Shown piece by piece: positions 1-7,737 of a DNA stretch of 58,812 nucleotides. The translations under genes were made by a program, and so were the position numbers. The stretch comes from CAWVWD01 sp965662365. Its GTDB lineage: Bacteria; Bacteroidota; Bacteroidia; Chitinophagales; Saprospiraceae. The notes beneath the pieces are model-generated. The model was not told where the DNA came from. It made no database searches and saw only the letters and a list, made by a program, of their open reading frames with translations. The stretch is from positions 1 to 58,812 of the forward strand of contig CBFIHR010000022.1 in assembly GCA_965662365.1 (NCBI GenBank), in the 5' to 3' direction. Position 1 is the first letter of the stretch, and each line of letters begins with the position of its first letter.

Positions 1-216
1 TGGCTCTCCTTTGCCCTCACTACCAGGGATAACTCCTGTTCCATCGAATATTAATTGGAATGTTATTTTTTCAGGTCCGTAATTTTTAAATTTTGGAGAC
101 GGTGCATTTATACCAACAGGTTCTTCATTACTGTATTCAATCGAACGATTATAACTGATAGTTTCGGGGTTAACCTGAACCTCAAAATCACCTATTTTCA
201 TTTTTTTGAAAGCCAT
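1..216 (-). CDS. CIS tube adaptor, LysM/Afp7-like (N-terminal part only)
   Basis: The ATG is at 216 and the reading frame stays open to the window edge, giving 72 residues. The N-terminus reads MKIGDFEVQVNPETISYNR, followed by a segment with PKFKNYGPEKITFQLIFDGT. This is the start typical of the contractile-injection-system tube protein that in its full form ends in a LysM domain (Afp7/Pvc7 class) and links the inner tube to the spike. It lies 2 bp downstream of the DUF5908 gene and is the last visible gene of the minus-strand CIS operon. The LysM part is outside the window, so that part of the call is inferred from family and gene order. Confidence 0.8.
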   Translation of the reverse strand, partial: MAFKKMKIGDFEVQVNPETISYNRSIEYSNEEPVGINAPSPKFKNYGPEKITFQLIFDGTGVIPGSEGKGEP

Positions 217-218
217 AT

Positions 219-401
219 CTAACGATTGATTAAATTATTCAATTTTTTATCAATTGGTTTCTGAATATTATGAATACAATATGCCAGAATTTCACTTTTT
301 AATTTCTCTTTTTCTATCTGATTAAGCACATAGTTTCCATCAGAGGATTTTTTCTTATCAATGGTCGCCCTAATCACTAACTCTCTAATTTCTATTGGCA
401 T
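219..401 (-). CDS. DUF5908 family small CIS protein
   Basis: This is a 60-residue protein beginning MPIEIRELVIRATI, the hallmark N-terminus of the DUF5908 family, which accompanies Afp-like injection systems in Bacteroidota. The remainder is Lys/Glu-rich and probably helical. It sits between tube protein 2 and the LysM-type adaptor, the position held by the small afp6 gene in Afp clusters. Its job is not known; a chaperone or small baseplate/tube junction part is a guess. The call rests on the N-terminal motif and on position. Confidence 0.75.
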   Translation of the reverse strand: MPIEIRELVIRATIDKKKSSDGNYVLNQIEKEKLKSEILAYCIHNIQKPIDKKLNNLINR

Positions 402-495
402 TGTTATAAAGTTTTATTCACTGTTAGTTTTAAATTCACGCCATACACATTATGTAAGTCAATTGAATAGTCATAAGATTGATGATCTACTAATT

Positions 496-987
496 TTATA
501 CCGCTTCTACTGTCAGTTTTCTAAAAACGAACTCCATAGTTTCTATTACGAGCGCACTTTCTTGAGCATTTAAGGACGAAATTTCCCATTTAATAGGATA
601 AGCTCCCTCCACGCTCCACTTCATCAGCGGTTTCATTTTAGTAGGGGAAAGTAACTCAATTTTTAAATTTTTGAGCTCTATCTTTCTTGATATCCCTCCA
701 TCTAAAGTCTTTCTGCACCACTTTGCTATCTCCGATTTATCAGGTATAATCGCTCTTTTTAAAATCAGATTTTCATATTGAATACGAGAAGGCAACTTAT
801 AAACGATTTGATTTCCACCTTCCATCAAGTCCTCAGTTCCCATTGAAATACTCAATCCGCTAACTTCCTGAAACTGTAAGTCATCTGGTTTACCATCTTC
901 TAAACCTGCTCTAAAGATAAAAGATAAAGGTATAAACGGATATTCTTTAGATTTCTTTTTGCCTCCTCCTCCCTTATTACCTCCCAT
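496..987 (-). CDS. CIS inner tube protein 2, gp19-like
   Basis: This 163-residue protein is of the T4 gp19/Hcp-like tail-tube class. Residues 1-14 are a Gly/Lys-rich extension (MGGNKGGGGKKKSK). The motif FQEVSGLSISMGTED then appears near residues 39-53, and a tube-like core ends with KWSVEGAYPIKWEISSLNA. CIS clusters often carry two tube paralogues: a bulk tube protein, and a variant forming the ring next to the baseplate (Afp1 versus Afp5). Its place beside DUF5908 and the LysM adaptor fits the Afp5-type variant. Its start codon follows a 17-bp tandem duplication, so an alternative upstream ATG exists but runs straight into a stop. Confidence 0.85.
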   Translation of the reverse strand: MGGNKGGGGKKKSKEYPFIPLSFIFRAGLEDGKPDDLQFQEVSGLSISMGTEDLMEGGNQIVYKLPSRIQYENLILKRAIIPDKSEIAKWCRKTLDGGISRKIELKNLKIELLSPTKMKPLMKWSVEGAYPIKWEISSLNAQESALVIETMEFVFRKLTVEAV

Positions 988-1050
988 TGTATCATTTTTT
1001 TTATTGTATCATTTTTTTTATTGTCAGGCTTTTTGTCGTCAGGCTTTTTG
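988..1050. repeat. Two adjacent short tandem duplications upstream of tube gene 2
   Basis: Read on the minus strand, the spacer contains GACAAAAAGCCTGAC in two overlapping copies and then ATAAAAAAAATGATACA in two copies, directly before the ATG of the tube gene. The second repeat duplicates an ATG-ATA-CAA motif, so near-identical start regions are stacked. The first repeat would encode DKKPDDKKPD in frame with the preceding small gene if its stop codon were absent. Confidence 0.75.
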
Positions 1051-1055
1051 TCTTC

Positions 1056-1253
1056 CTATTTCTTAGGCGGTTCTTTAGAGCCTTTCCTCATCCAGGTATC
1101 ATGAGCCTTCATTTTAGCTTTCTTATTACGTGCCTCACGTTTTTTTCGTTCGTCTTCGTTCTCTCCCTTTTTCGGCTTTTCTTCATTATAATACTCTTTC
1201 CATCCGTCTGTATCATTCTGATCTATGTGATCTCTTTTAATCTTTTTTGCCAT
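1056..1253 (-). CDS. Small basic protein between the two tube genes
   Basis: This 65-residue, highly charged protein starts MAKKIKRDHIDQNDTDGW and ends in KGSKEPPKK. It has many Lys, Arg and Glu residues and no Cys or membrane segment. It lies between the two tube genes of the CIS operon on the same strand, so it is likely a real cistron. No family is recognised. The TAG stop is followed in the same frame by codons for EDKKPDDKKPDNKK, which suggests that the ancestral protein was longer or that this tail is still reached by readthrough. It might be a tube-associated charged filler or chaperone; this is a guess. Confidence 0.55.
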   Translation of the reverse strand: MAKKIKRDHIDQNDTDGWKEYYNEEKPKKGENEDERKKREARNKKAKMKAHDTWMRKGSKEPPKK

Positions 1254-1420
1254 ACCGACTATTATTGTGTCTTCAAAAAATACATAATTGAACTAATTTT
1301 ATATTTTTTGAGAAATCATATTATGCTTATGAAGCTTGAATAGTATATTATTACTAAGAAACGGGAGTTTGTAAGTGACCACAAAACATTCTAAATTTAC
1401 TAACTCCTTACAATAATAAT

Positions 1421-1466
1421 TACTCTACACAGTAATCTTAATAAAAAGTAGATACTATGTAGAGTA
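1421..1466 (-). promoter_or_regulatory. Stem-loop after tube gene 1
   Basis: TACTCTACACAGTA at 1421-1434 pairs with TACTATGTAGAGTA at 1453-1466, 13 of 14 positions, around an 18-nt loop. It begins about 30 nt past the stop codon of tube gene 1 and has no strong U-run. A 3' stabilising or attenuating hairpin that keeps the abundant tube message above that of the downstream genes is plausible. Confidence 0.5.
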
Positions 1467-1495
1467 GATTATTATACGATATTAATACTAATGTA

Positions 1496-1960
1496 TTATC
1501 CTGTCAACGAAGTTTCTAATCCTTCATAAGTGAACACAATCTCTTCTACTGCGACATCACTACTACCAGAGTTTAATGATGGACCAGTCAATTTGATTGG
1601 GAACGCTCTTGTGATGTTCCAAGTCATCATTGTATCACCTGTTTCATCTAATAACTCTACCAGAATGTCCATGCGAGAGTCTGGATTATTAGAATAATAG
1701 TCTTTTTCATAAACCTGACTCATTAATGTCAACAAGCGGTCATCATCTTTGAAAATACCTTTTTTACAGGTTAAATCAGAAGTCTTTGTCAGACCTGATA
1801 ACTTGATATTACTGAATACCTCGCTATCCCCGTGACGATATTCGATAACATCTACTTCATGGTCAAGCCCCGAAACCTCTTGGAAAGAAATCTGCTCGCC
1901 ATCAATCGTCACTCTAAAGTGAAATGCGGCTATTGGCCACTGATCTGGAAAATCAGCCAT
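1496..1960 (-). CDS. CIS inner tube protein 1, gp19-like
   Basis: This 154-residue phage-tail tube protein has the classic family N-terminus WPIAAFHFRVTIDG, then ISFQEVSGLDHEVDVIEYR (residues 24-42), and a core containing WNITRAFPIKLTGPSLN. It matches the gp19/Afp1 class closely in length and motifs. It lies just after the sheath gene, the usual order for the bulk tube protein that polymerises inside the sheath. A 9-bp hairpin (1984-2010) lies in the spacer upstream. This is likely the major tube subunit; the paralogue at 496-987 is the variant form. Confidence 0.92.
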   Translation of the reverse strand: MADFPDQWPIAAFHFRVTIDGEQISFQEVSGLDHEVDVIEYRHGDSEVFSNIKLSGLTKTSDLTCKKGIFKDDDRLLTLMSQVYEKDYYSNNPDSRMDILVELLDETGDTMMTWNITRAFPIKLTGPSLNSGSSDVAVEEIVFTYEGLETSLTG

Positions 1961-2069
1961 AATTTAATGTTTTTATTAAGTTCTATTCATAAGTTATCAC
2001 ATTATGAATATTACTGTTGATTTATTAATTTTTTTACCTAAAAAACGTAATATTTTAATTAACGCTCAA

Positions 2070-3560
2070 TTACGATTCTTGCATTTTTTGCTGGAATGTA
2101 ATTACGATGAACTCAGCAGGGCGAGAAATAGCAACCTTCACTGAAATTCTCATAATACCATCTAAAATGTCATTTGGAGTCATTGTTACACCTAAACCAA
2201 CATTTGTTTCAAATGCTTCTGTCGGCGATGCACCTACTAACGTTCCACCTTTCCAAAGAGTCGTTAAAAAGTTGTCAATTGATGTTTTAGCTTTCAACCA
2301 TGTACTTGAATCATTCGGCTCAAATACATAAGCTTCCATTGCTGTTTTTACAGATTGCTCAATCATCACGATTGCTCTACGAACAGAAATATAACGCCAG
2401 TCCTGGCTGTTGCCGTCTAATGTACGAGCTCCCCAAACTAAAGTCCCTTTACCGATAAAAGAACGAATAGCGTTGACTGCTTTACCGTTTAATGGTAAGT
2501 TCAAGTCTTCTTGATTGTCACTCGTAATGTTCACAACAGGAGAAACAACACCTCCTAAACTTACGTTAGCCGGAGCCTTGTGTACCCCTACAGCATTATC
2601 TACCAAAGAATAAACGCCAGCCATTGCAGCACTTGGTGGTAGTACATTTAAGCGGGTACGCATAGTATTTAGGATCTCCTTGTATGTTGGACTTACCGCT
2701 TTTAACGTTTGATCAAGTGTTACAGGATCGCCAACATCACCTTCTAACTTAGCGATCTCAGCTTTGATGTCGTCAGCACGTTTTTCTTTCAACAAACCTG
2801 CTCCTAAATTTGCATCTACTTCTGCATTCAATACAGCGACCAAACCATCAGTGTTAGAAATTGTCGAATAACTAATCTCACTTGCCTGAACGATAGTCGT
2901 ATTTAACCAAGGATAATAACCTGCGGCGAATGATAAGAAGTTACTACCGACACCCTCACGGAATTTGTTGACAATATCTTCGTCATCCAATGTACGTTCT
3001 TTGTCTCCACCGTGAACATCTAAAATAGTCACACGACTTTGCATGTCGAATCCACAGTGCTTGATGACTGCTTGATACAAGCTGTAACAATCATCAGACT
3101 CTAATAAAACTGCATCTGGAATGACGACTATTGTTGGCTCTTGCTCCTTCAATAAAGCAGTTAAACCACCTTCGTTTTCGACTCCGTTTAATGCTCCTGC
3201 ATCAACTGCATCACTGTAACTACCGACTGAAACGATGTAACAGTTACCTCCTCCATTGGCAAAAAATAAGCGTAGTGCATTGAATAACATGTACTGGCTG
3301 TTTTTGTCCACTTCTAAGGTGTAATCTGCATCGTTTGGCGTAATTGTAAAAGTTGTGTTTGGAGCACCACCGAACATATCAATGTATTCCGACAATGACG
3401 AAACTCGGGTTGGTACGTTGGTAAGATCTTTCTTACCTCTTGACGCCTTTTGCGTGTAACCAATAAAAGCAGGTACTGCAGTAGGTACAGCCACTATGGA
3501 ACTCGAAAAGGCACTTTTCTCCTCGACATAAACACCAGGAGTTGCTAATACTTTTGCCAT
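2070..3560 (-). CDS. CIS contractile sheath protein
   Basis: This 496-residue tail-sheath protein has an N-terminus TPGVYVEEKSAFSSSI and AFIGYTQKA, typical of sheath subunits, and the C-terminal domain ends with SRPAEFIVITFQQKMQES, the conserved sheath handshake region. Length is normal for a single-sheath Bacteroidota system. Only one sheath gene is present, unlike Afp, which has three. It is preceded by a 386-bp gap and an upstream terminator, so it probably heads its own transcription unit with the tube genes. Contraction of this sheath would drive the tube and spike through a target or host membrane. Confidence 0.95.
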   Translation of the reverse strand: MAKVLATPGVYVEEKSAFSSSIVAVPTAVPAFIGYTQKASRGKKDLTNVPTRVSSLSEYIDMFGGAPNTTFTITPNDADYTLEVDKNSQYMLFNALRLFFANGGGNCYIVSVGSYSDAVDAGALNGVENEGGLTALLKEQEPTIVVIPDAVLLESDDCYSLYQAVIKHCGFDMQSRVTILDVHGGDKERTLDDEDIVNKFREGVGSNFLSFAAGYYPWLNTTIVQASEISYSTISNTDGLVAVLNAEVDANLGAGLLKEKRADDIKAEIAKLEGDVGDPVTLDQTLKAVSPTYKEILNTMRTRLNVLPPSAAMAGVYSLVDNAVGVHKAPANVSLGGVVSPVVNITSDNQEDLNLPLNGKAVNAIRSFIGKGTLVWGARTLDGNSQDWRYISVRRAIVMIEQSVKTAMEAYVFEPNDSSTWLKAKTSIDNFLTTLWKGGTLVGASPTEAFETNVGLGVTMTPNDILDGIMRISVKVAISRPAEFIVITFQQKMQES

Positions 3561-3946
3561 AATCTAAATTTGTAATTGACTTTATCCTGAAATTTTTTAT
3601 TCTTCTAATTTTTGGCATAACTGACAAGTTATTTCACTACTCGAACTTACTTAAATCAAGTGCGAGTATTTACAAAACATTGTAACTGTTACTCCTTGAT
3701 TCCAATAGTGGCGAATTAGAGTCATACACGTTTTCAAGATATTGTCTAAACTTTAATAAACAATTTTATGCAATAGATAGCTACTCACTCCATGTATGAG
3801 CGAAGTAAATATCTTAATAATTAAAAATTAAAATATCCCACTTTTTTGACACACGAAGCTGCTACCGTTTTTAGATATAAAAAAAGGCGAAACGCCTAAA
3901 ATCTTTTTTGAGGATTATGGAAACTCTTCTTTAAGATATTTCCTTC
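3561..3946. other. Gene-free spacer upstream of the sheath gene
   Basis: The 386-bp stretch is AT-rich with no credible ORF. The only clear element is the minus-strand terminator near 3878-3900. Because the sheath gene starts at its lower edge, a sheath promoter is expected here, but I could not find a convincing TAnnTTTG core on the minus strand. Confidence 0.6.
3878..3900 (-). terminator. Rho-independent terminator after the 336-residue CIS protein
   Basis: Read on the minus strand, AGGCG-TTT-CGCCT (3885-3897) is followed by a run of seven T. It lies about 47 nt past the stop of the gene at 3947-4957 and would separate the upstream CIS genes from the sheath-tube unit. Confidence 0.75.
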
Positions 3947-4957
3947 CTATATTTTCATAAATATGTTTGCAGATACTGCCTTTGTTGCTTTATCTACCGT
4001 TATCTCCCTATAGGTCGGGTTTGGTAATTGTACCGTTATGCGTTCTTGAGTATTTTTCTTAAACGCTTTTAACTGAAACCTATAAGGTGAATTTTCTTGA
4101 ACAATAATTGGCTCTTTTGATTCTATCATCATAGCATCTTGGCCTGAATGAATCGTTACAGCTTGAGGTGACGTGAACGGTAATTCTTTTCCTTTTTTGA
4201 TAGACTCTACCCTCACTTTTTCATAAATCGAACTTGATTTATACTTTACAAAGTAATACCTCCATATTGCTGCTTTCGCTCCGAAATTCACTTTATAAGT
4301 AATTTCGTCTTGTACAGGAATATCTTTCAGAAATATATCGACTACTGCGATTGCTCCTCTCGGAACTTTTGGTAGTAAATAGAAAGATTCAATTGTTTGG
4401 TCTCCCATTTTTATTTGATACTTTCCCAAATCATTACCCGCCAAGTTAACTTGAAGTAATTGATTATTAGACGTTTCCCAAACATCATTCATACTATAAT
4501 CCTTAATGATAACCTTTTTGTTATCATCGTTATCTGAAATTTTATAAATAAATTTGTACGGAAAACAAGGCATGATATCATCATTAGAAACTTGCTCTTT
4601 TTGACTCAAAAAATCTCCTTTTCCTTCATTATTTAAATAAATAACTTGGCTATTCCTTCTAAAATCATAAGAAGAATAAGTATCGAAATAAACATCCGTA
4701 GTGCTTATTAAAAACGTCATCTTCTCCTTATCAAATTTTTGATTTTGAATACGTCCACCGTCACGTTCTAAATATCCTATAGTAAATCCTGTTCCTTTCG
4801 GACGATAAATCAGGCGATTGTTTCGTAGCCACATTTTTGTTTCCAGTGTTGGCTCAATCATCAATCTCTTCGCTTCCTTATCCTTGAAGTAATCATGCGA
4901 TACTGCAAGACTGCACAGAGTTTTATACCGTAATGTTATGTCTAAATTCGTCCGCAT
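3947..4957 (-). CDS. Unrecognised CIS-cluster protein (336 residues)
   Basis: I do not recognise the family. The 336-residue product has no signal peptide or membrane helix, so it is likely cytoplasmic or part of the particle. The N-terminus (MRTNLDITLRYKTLCSL) leads into a beta-rich sequence with many aromatic and charged residues, then PKVPRGAIAVVDIFLKDIP and a C-terminus rich in beta-strand patterns. It lies between the DUF4255 tube terminator and the sheath. This position suggests a cap, terminator or sheath-assembly part. It ends before a terminator. Confidence 0.6.
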   Translation of the reverse strand: MRTNLDITLRYKTLCSLAVSHDYFKDKEAKRLMIEPTLETKMWLRNNRLIYRPKGTGFTIGYLERDGGRIQNQKFDKEKMTFLISTTDVYFDTYSSYDFRRNSQVIYLNNEGKGDFLSQKEQVSNDDIMPCFPYKFIYKISDNDDNKKVIIKDYSMNDVWETSNNQLLQVNLAGNDLGKYQIKMGDQTIESFYLLPKVPRGAIAVVDIFLKDIPVQDEITYKVNFGAKAAIWRYYFVKYKSSSIYEKVRVESIKKGKELPFTSPQAVTIHSGQDAMMIESKEPIIVQENSPYRFQLKAFKKNTQERITVQLPNPTYREITVDKATKAVSANIFMKI

Positions 4958-5028
4958 AATTATCTATATTTGACTTTTTGAGTGTTTCGATTTTATCAAC
5001 ATATTCAAATACCTCAACCTCCTTATTT

Positions 5029-5565
5029 CTAAAGTAAATCAAATCCGCCAATCGGTGGAATGTAATCGTTCAATGTATCCTCCTCCATCTTCAAGGTGCG
5101 TACTCGATAGATGACGAGCGGTGTATATTTTAATCCTAAATACTGCATAACACTTCCTAACTCTCGCCACGGAATATTTTCTATTTCAAATAATATTTTG
5201 TCCGCTTCTGACGGCAGATAAGGCGTATCAGAACTATCAAAGGAACTACGGCTTTGAAAAAACGTAATGACGCCTGAAATAAACTTCAGTGCCTCCAGAT
5301 AGTTTGTCGGTGCAAAGTACGCATAGAAAATAACAAATACATTTATCGCAACAGGTGGATTCTGCCCTGGGTGATACCGTTGTCGGCTACCATCTCGCTC
5401 GATATTAATCAACGAGCAAACAATTTTATTTTCTTCCTTTAGACCGATGCTTCCATCTTGATTAACCAAATTACCAATCACAACCTTATTACTTTCGGCA
5501 TCTAATTTGGCTGCCAAGTAGTTATTAAGCTCAGAAACAACTGCCGGTATGACTTCGTGTATCAT
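5029..5565 (-). CDS. DUF4255 tail terminator (Afp16/Pvc16-like)
   Basis: This 178-residue protein begins MIHEVIPAVVSELNNYLAAK, and its middle contains INIERDGSRQRYHPG, PPVAINVFVIFYAYF and YLEALKFISGVITFFQ. These are the standard features of DUF4255/Pvc16_N proteins, which cap the distal end of the tube and sheath and set assembly length. It is one of the core markers of extracellular-type CIS loci. The C-terminal part (IPWRELGSVMQYLGLKY.PLVIYRVR) is also typical. It lies 19 bp downstream of the small membrane protein, so it is probably co-transcribed with the membrane module. Confidence 0.92.
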   Translation of the reverse strand: MIHEVIPAVVSELNNYLAAKLDAESNKVVIGNLVNQDGSIGLKEENKIVCSLINIERDGSRQRYHPGQNPPVAINVFVIFYAYFAPTNYLEALKFISGVITFFQSRSSFDSSDTPYLPSEADKILFEIENIPWRELGSVMQYLGLKYTPLVIYRVRTLKMEEDTLNDYIPPIGGFDLL

Positions 5566-5584
5566 AATTTTGAAAATTAAAAAA

Positions 5585-5842
5585 TTAAGCCGATTCAGAT
5601 GTCGGTGGAGGTGTTGTCAATACATTGATCGCCCCAGCAATAAAGCGGGTAATATAAACTCCGATAAAACCTAAAATCCAACCTAGAATGTATAATCGTG
5701 TAATGGTATTTAAATCATCTTCAGTAACTGCCGTTGTATCTGCCGAGAAGCCAATTATCCAAAGGAATAGTAAGCCCAGCGGAAATGCTAAAACAAAAGC
5801 AATTATAAACCACAAAAATTCTCTTGCTAAAAACTTCTTCAT
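5585..5842 (-). CDS. Small two-helix membrane protein in the CIS operon
   Basis: This 85-residue protein has two predicted membrane segments, around residues 10-32 (WFIIAFVLAFPLGLLFLWII) and 48-70 (LYILGWILGFIGVYITRF). They are separated by a short acidic loop, and the tail ends TTPPPTSESA. It has no lipobox. It lies between the membrane-anchored GH18 gene and the DUF4255 gene and is the fourth exported or membrane gene in this part of the cluster. No family is recognised. A role in anchoring the injection system to the inner membrane is an inference from context only. Confidence 0.65.
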   Translation of the reverse strand: MKKFLAREFLWFIIAFVLAFPLGLLFLWIIGFSADTTAVTEDDLNTITRLYILGWILGFIGVYITRFIAGAINVLTTPPPTSESA

Positions 5843-5983
5843 TTTATATCAGTTGCGAGTTACGTATTTTGAACTATAGAAATATAATTACGTTCCCCTA
5901 AATTTAGCAATATATTCAAATCTTAGCTTTACAGAAATTCTAAATCTCGTTATAAAGCTCTGATCGTATTTCATTTTAAACCA

Positions 5984-7687
5984 TTATGGCAAATCAGAGT
6001 AGGTGCTAATTTTTAACTTATCCATGTAATTAATAATTAAATATCCTAACCAAATACCACCAAAGAAGAACCAAGCCCGTGAAGAAACCCAGCCCATAAT
6101 ATTAAGCCAAAAGAGGAAAATAACCGTAAACACAAAAATAAAGCCATGTAAAAACCAACGCTTGGTGAATAGCTCATGACTGGCTTGTTGCCGAATCAAG
6201 CCTGCTGCTAATCCTGCAAACATGAACAAGATAATAAAAACGATTCCTCCCGTGACAAACAAACCATTTTTAGCTAAAAATTTGGTAAATGCCCATTCGT
6301 CAGAAGCTACCTCTTCGGGTACTTCTGTAAATTTCTGATCAATCAAAGACCATAATTCGGTATAACCATTATCATAGCCTAATGCCCAGATTCCGATACC
6401 TCTGAGTTTTTGATCATCAACCCAATCATATTTTTTTCCTAATGATATTTCATTATCGAACCAGCATTGAACATAATTATTTGTTGTTGTATCAACGTAT
6501 TGGAAAAAGTAGCTGGTTGAGTTCGAATCATACTGCATCTCATAAAGTGGCTCATAATTAGAACGAATCGCACGATAAGTCAATGCTTGTGTGAATTGTG
6601 CATTTGAAAAACTATCATTACTGGCTTCCCAGACTCGCCCATAGTACGGAAACGCCATAATCATCTTACTTTGTGGCAAGCCCGCAGCAATGTAATCATT
6701 GACGGACTTTTGTAAATTAAATGTGCTTTCGTCTTCTTTTCCTTCTGGATGCAACGGTGCAACAGGTCCAGGACGTTTGCTTGAGCCTGAATGATAGTCA
6801 TAGCCCATAATGACAAACCTATCAACCACAGGTAACAATTCATCTATATCAAATGCGTCCGTGTGATCAACTGCCGGCAAAGCCAATGTAATCTGATATT
6901 TTGGATTTACTTGCTTTAAAACGGCGGCTATTGTCTGCACAAAAGCGGTCATTTGATCGGTTACACCTTTCGGTAAACTTTCGAAATCTATATTTATACC
7001 ATCACCATTTCTTAATTCTAATAACGTAATTACGCTATCAATCAAGTTCTGCTGTGCTGTTAAATTATTTAAAAATGTCTGATTATAATTCCTACCATGA
7101 TTAGTAATCGTCAATAAGACATCACAGCCTTTAGCGTGTGCACTATCAATTAAACCAGTCGTTTTCCAATCATTTATCGGATAATCTGACCGATAGCCTC
7201 CAGTTTCTGGATTAACATCATAAGAGAAATAGGCAATTGTCGTCAATAAATTAAAGTTATAACTTTCGTAAGCACTCCCCATATAATGTGGATGCCAACC
7301 AAAAACTTCCATTCCCTCTCGTAATACTTTCCCTGAATTATATTTTGAATCAACAATCTCACCCCCAGTATCCAGCTGCCGACCGATGCGGTCATAATAG
7401 CGATTGAACTTGCGTAATTTATTGATATTTTTCGTACCAACTGTTGCATTTTGAGCTTCTTTAATCCCCTTACGCCCATAACGCTTCAAGAATCGTTGTA
7501 CAAATGTCGGTTGTGATTCATATTTTTCGTTGAGTTTAGACAACTCACCATCTTGCTCTTGCTGCTGCCCTTGTTCTTGCTGCTGCTGTTTTGTATCTTC
7601 ATCATCAGACGAGGAACAAGCAGCGAACAGAACAGTCATTGCTATCAAACTAATTAGAAAAATAATATGTCGAACGTTATGTTTCAT
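5984..7687 (-). CDS. Membrane-anchored GH18 lipoprotein with intact catalytic Glu
   Basis: This is a 567-residue protein. A lipoprotein signal peptide ends at FAAC with Cys24, followed by an acidic and Gln-rich linker (to about residue 50). The GH18 barrel starts near GWHPHYMG (about 128) and carries DGINIDFE with the catalytic acid Glu236. FPYYGRVW and GIWALGYDNGY close the barrel. Three membrane helices follow (about 475-498, 511-534, 538-555). The DGxNxDxE form resembles spore-cortex-lytic (SleL/YaaH-like) GH18 enzymes that cut peptidoglycan glycan strands, so cell-wall remodelling is likelier than chitin use. With an odd number of helices the C-terminus would be cytoplasmic. It lies in tandem with a catalytically altered paralogue. 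Confidence 0.85.
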   Translation of the reverse strand: MKHNVRHIIFLISLIAMTVLFAACSSSDDEDTKQQQQEQGQQQEQDGELSKLNEKYESQPTFVQRFLKRYGRKGIKEAQNATVGTKNINKLRKFNRYYDRIGRQLDTGGEIVDSKYNSGKVLREGMEVFGWHPHYMGSAYESYNFNLLTTIAYFSYDVNPETGGYRSDYPINDWKTTGLIDSAHAKGCDVLLTITNHGRNYNQTFLNNLTAQQNLIDSVITLLELRNGDGINIDFESLPKGVTDQMTAFVQTIAAVLKQVNPKYQITLALPAVDHTDAFDIDELLPVVDRFVIMGYDYHSGSSKRPGPVAPLHPEGKEDESTFNLQKSVNDYIAAGLPQSKMIMAFPYYGRVWEASNDSFSNAQFTQALTYRAIRSNYEPLYEMQYDSNSTSYFFQYVDTTTNNYVQCWFDNEISLGKKYDWVDDQKLRGIGIWALGYDNGYTELWSLIDQKFTEVPEEVASDEWAFTKFLAKNGLFVTGGIVFIILFMFAGLAAGLIRQQASHELFTKRWFLHGFIFVFTVIFLFWLNIMGWVSSRAWFFFGGIWLGYLIINYMDKLKISTYSDLP

Positions 7688-7737
7688 CTCTTATTTTTAA
7701 TCTCCATTCAAAACCTATGAGTCTTGTAATCGAAAAG

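Noticed and set aside
361..573. 70-codon plus-strand ORF at the left end
   Set aside because: It overlaps DUF5908 and tube gene 2 on the other strand and has no recognisable motif.
987..1343. 118-codon plus-strand ORF rich in Phe and Leu
   Set aside because: It is opposite the small basic gene and the repeats, and its composition is that of AT-rich noise.
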